Shown: positions 6,384 through 8,274 of the stretch, piece after piece
How the letters are laid out: every line of letters begins with the position of its first letter
Numbering within the stretch: position 1 is the first letter of the stretch
Assembly: GCA_913046275.1 (NCBI GenBank)
Contig: CAJWSE010000044.1
Span: 1 to 8,274, forward strand
Length of the DNA: 8,274 bases
From: an uncultured Phycisphaerae bacterium
Lineage (GTDB): Bacteria > Planctomycetota > Phycisphaerae > Phycisphaerales > SM1A02
Reading direction: 5' to 3'
The notes under the pieces: model-generated
The model's input: only the letters and a program-made list of their open reading frames with translations
What the model was told of the DNA's origin: nothing
Databases searched by the model: none
Made by a program: the position numbers and the translations under genes

Positions 6384-7190
6384 TATAACAGATCCGCCCG
6401 CAATCATTTTGTACGATGCAAATGCAACGAGAATCGCGAATATAATTCGAATTACTCTTACGGGCATGATATTAGTTAAGATTGCTCCAAACCAAGCACC
6501 AATAATTGCGCCTGGGATGAGCCAAAACGAGTGTGTTAGAGCATCGATAGCTTGAAGTCCGGCAAGTTCTCCTGCGCTATTAGTAGCCGAGGGCAGAGAG
6601 AAAACTTTTACAGTTGCACCGCAGATTGCTGTGATAAACATGATTGATGATGATGTGCCGATTGCCTGTTTCATCTTGAGACCACATAAACGGTTGAGTA
6701 ACGGCACTTGAATGAGTCCGCCACCGATTCCTAAAAGCCCTGCCATGGTTCCGGTGATTCCTCCTGTAGTCGCATATCTAATAGGTGTTTGTGAGGTGTT
6801 TGCATGAATCGTCGTCGCTTTTCCCCTCAGTGAGGATACTTGATTCCACAACACCCAGAGAAGAAAGATGCCAAATGATAGTTCTAGCCAACCGCTTTGA
6901 ATGCGATTGCTTAGCCAGGCCGCAAAGCAGATAGTAACAGTGGCTATTGGTAGAACATATTTTGTGGTTTGCCATGAAACATTTTTATTTCGGTGATGTT
7001 TAAGTGTTGCGAATAAAGCTACAACAGGATTTACAGTCATAGCTATTGCTTGTGCGAGATGGAAATCCCATTTTAAAAGAACTGCCATTGCAGGAATCAT
7101 GATAATTGATCCGCCTATGCCAAGTAATCCTCCAAGCCCTCCAGCAATTAAGCCGACGCATAGAAGCACCGCAATATCAATAGCACTCAT
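6375..7190 (-). CDS. TauE/SafE-family sulfite/anion exporter-like permease
   Basis: The 271-residue product is an integral membrane protein with about eight hydrophobic segments. Its two halves each carry the family signature: GLLGIGGSIIMIP at residues 21-33 and GLLGIGGGLIQVP at 151-163, exactly 130 residues apart, showing the internal duplication typical of TauE/SafE (DUF81) proteins. Family members export sulfite, sulfoacetate or other small organosulfur anions, but many have no known substrate, and no sulfur-metabolism gene is visible here. A short loop of polar residues (about 121-138) separates the halves. Start ATG 7190 has no clear ribosome binding site. The gene is divergent from the antiporter gene and convergent with plsC, so it is probably a single-gene unit. 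The substrate is unknown. Confidence 0.88.
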   Translation of the reverse strand: MSAIDIAVLLCVGLIAGGLGGLLGIGGSIIMIPAMAVLLKWDFHLAQAIAMTVNPVVALFATLKHHRNKNVSWQTTKYVLPIATVTICFAAWLSNRIQSGWLELSFGIFLLWVLWNQVSSLRGKATTIHANTSQTPIRYATTGGITGTMAGLLGIGGGLIQVPLLNRLCGLKMKQAIGTSSSIMFITAICGATVKVFSLPSATNSAGELAGLQAIDALTHSFWLIPGAIIGAWFGAILTNIMPVRVIRIIFAILVAFASYKMIAGGSVILT

Positions 7191-7207
7191 CGTGCATATC
7201 GTACACG
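7191..7207. promoter_or_regulatory. Imperfect dyad at the permease start
   Basis: CGTGCA (7191-7196) and TACACG (7202-7207) form a five-of-six-base inverted repeat around TATCG, immediately before the permease start codon on the minus strand. It could be an operator for a small dimeric regulator or a chance occurrence; the arms are short. Confidence 0.15.
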
Positions 7208-7245
7208 CTTAAGAACTACAAGTTTTGTAAAAGGTAGACTCTTTT

Positions 7246-7250
7246 AGGAG
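7246..7250 (+). promoter_or_regulatory. Shine-Dalgarno-like AGGAG before the antiporter gene
   Basis: AGGAG lies 12 bases before ATG 7263, longer than the optimum. It is better spaced for ATG 7255 (four bases), which opens a two-codon frame, ATG CGC TGA; one codon further upstream, ATG 7252 extends it to three codons. The TGA at 7261-7263 shares its A with the antiporter ATG. Ribosomes ending there could restart on the main gene. Confidence 0.45.
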
Positions 7251-7262
7251 TATGATGCGCTG

Positions 7263-8274
7263 ATGGATTTTTGGCATATTATTGGCGACATTACAATTTT
7301 ATTAGCTGTTGCTGTTTTTCTAGGTATCATTGCTGAAAGAATTGGTCTTAGCGGTGTGGTGGGATATCTCTTGGCAGGCACTATTGTTGGACCAAGTGTT
7401 TTTGGATGGGTTGCCTCTGACGAGGAATCAATTAAATTAATCGCAGAAATTGGAGTGGCCCTTTTACTCTTCACTATAGGCCTTGAGGTTAATAACAAAA
7501 GATTAAAGCAGTTGCTTGGGCGTGGTCTTATTATTGGTTCATTGCAAATATTGATTACTGGCCTTTTCACTTTTTCAATTGCAAAATTGTTTGTTCAAGA
7601 TCTGAAGACAGCAATCATTATTGGGTCTATGGTTGCACTAAGTTCGACCGCAGTTGTTACGCGTGTATTGCAAGATAGAAGTGAACTAGATGCTCCTCAT
7701 GGAAGATTTGCATTTAGCATTCTTTTAGTCCAAGATTTAGCGATTGTGCCGCTGATGATCCTTGTCGCTTTTTTGAGTGAAGCACCTGAAGCTCGGGAAG
7801 TTGCAGCAGAGATTGGTTCAGCAGGCGCAAAATTAATTGCCCTTGTAGTTATTATCTTCTTGTCTGGTGTACTTGTCTTGCCTCACTTCTTTGGTGCGGC
7901 TCTCATTCGCCGCTCAAGTGAATTTCCAGTTATCCTGGGGATTTCGACATGCCTTTCTTCAATGTGGCTATCAAATAGTCTTGGTCTATCCCCCGCGCTT
8001 GGTGCATTTATCGCAGGTCTTATTCTTGCTGGAACTCCTTTTGCAGCTCAAGTTCGGGGAGATATGGCGCCATTGCGCTACATCTTCTTGACACTATTCT
8101 TTGCAGCGACCGGCATGATGGCGAGTTTCCCTTGGTTATTTACGGGCTACCTCTGGTTATGGACTGCTGGAGTTGTTGTATGTATTGTCGTTGGGAAATC
8201 AGCAATTATTTGGATTGTTGGATTGATGATGAAGGAAGCAAGTCGAGTTTCAATTGCGGGGGGATTGTGCTTGG
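7263..8274 (+). CDS. CPA2-family monovalent cation/proton antiporter (Kef-type), N-terminal part
   Basis: The open frame runs from ATG 7263 to the right edge, giving 337 residues with no stop. It is strongly hydrophobic, with about ten membrane segments so far. Family markers are GYLLAGTIVGPSVFG (34-48), LIAEIGVALLLFTIGLE (59-75), MVALSSTAVVTRVLQD (123-138), the QD pair in LLVQDLAIVPLM (154-165; Asp158 in the ion-binding helix), and PALGAFIAGLILAG (244-257) followed by FLTLFFAATGM (275-285). These fit the Na+/H+ or K+/H+ exchanger domain of KefB/KefC-like proteins. Whether a C-terminal RCK (TrkA-N) domain follows, which would favour a gated potassium efflux role, lies outside the window. The start is fixed within a few codons because an in-frame TAG sits at 7245-7247 and no other ATG lies between it and 7263. 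Confidence 0.9.
   Translation, partial: MDFWHIIGDITILLAVAVFLGIIAERIGLSGVVGYLLAGTIVGPSVFGWVASDEESIKLIAEIGVALLLFTIGLEVNNKRLKQLLGRGLIIGSLQILITGLFTFSIAKLFVQDLKTAIIIGSMVALSSTAVVTRVLQDRSELDAPHGRFAFSILLVQDLAIVPLMILVAFLSEAPEAREVAAEIGSAGAKLIALVVIIFLSGVLVLPHFFGAALIRRSSEFPVILGISTCLSSMWLSNSLGLSPALGAFIAGLILAGTPFAAQVRGDMAPLRYIFLTLFFAATGMMASFPWLFTGYLWLWTAGVVVCIVVGKSAIIWIVGLMMKEASRVSIAGGLCL

Noticed and set aside
7244..7570. A 108-codon minus-strand open frame
   Set aside because: It is antisense to the conserved antiporter N-terminus and has a low-quality composition with no recognisable domain.
7867..8091. A 74-codon plus-strand open frame near the right end
   Set aside because: It is in a different frame within the CPA2 antiporter gene, whose continuous conserved reading frame accounts for this sequence.
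1..8274. CRISPR arrays, transposon ends, tRNA genes or defence genes
   Set aside because: I saw no regular direct repeats, no transposase or integrase, no cloverleaf sequence and no defence-type domain; the genes are conserved housekeeping or transport families.

Overview
This AT-rich window is ordinary bacterial chromosome that reads as densely packed housekeeping genes. Eight protein genes are supported, two of them cut by the window edges. I see no RNA gene, insertion sequence, phage gene, CRISPR array or long repeat. The style of several proteins (GcvH starting MSTPTD, UvrB with an IEKDAARNDDLDRLR stretch, a divergent TIM-barrel protein before cmk) resembles Planctomycetota, perhaps a low-GC aquatic relative of the Phycisphaerae. 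That assignment is from memory of family style, not from a search, and is only moderately secure.

Layout from left to right. The end of a sensor histidine kinase of the HWE/HisKA_2 type (1-236, +) is followed after 16 bases by purD (253-1746, +), which encodes the GAR synthetase of purine synthesis with an unusual insert. purD converges on, and overlaps by 17 bases, a minus-strand pair: gcvH (3766-4146), the lipoyl carrier of the glycine cleavage system, then uvrB (1730-3751), the damage-recognition helicase of nucleotide excision repair. A 94-base divergent spacer (4147-4240) separates gcvH from a plus-strand set of three genes joined by ATGA overlaps. These encode a TIM-barrel protein of the sugar-phosphate isomerase/AP-endonuclease-2 type (4241-5011), cytidylate kinase cmk (5008-5700) and a PlsC-type acyltransferase (5697-6383). 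That set converges on, and overlaps by 9 bases, a TauE/SafE-family membrane permease (6375-7190, -). A second divergent spacer (7191-7262) leads to a CPA2-type cation/proton antiporter (7263 onward, +), which runs off the right edge.

Functionally the window mixes nucleotide metabolism (PurD, Cmk), phospholipid synthesis (PlsC), one-carbon metabolism (GcvH), DNA repair (UvrB) and transport. No dedicated multi-gene novel system is visible. The points most worth a second look are the roughly 45-residue insert inside the PurD ATP-grasp region, the TIM-barrel protein that seems to have lost the usual metal ligands while sitting translationally coupled to cmk and plsC, and the compact gcvH-uvrB pairing. 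Clear Shine-Dalgarno sequences are few: gcvH has a strong one, plsC and the antiporter have fair ones, and the rest have little or none.
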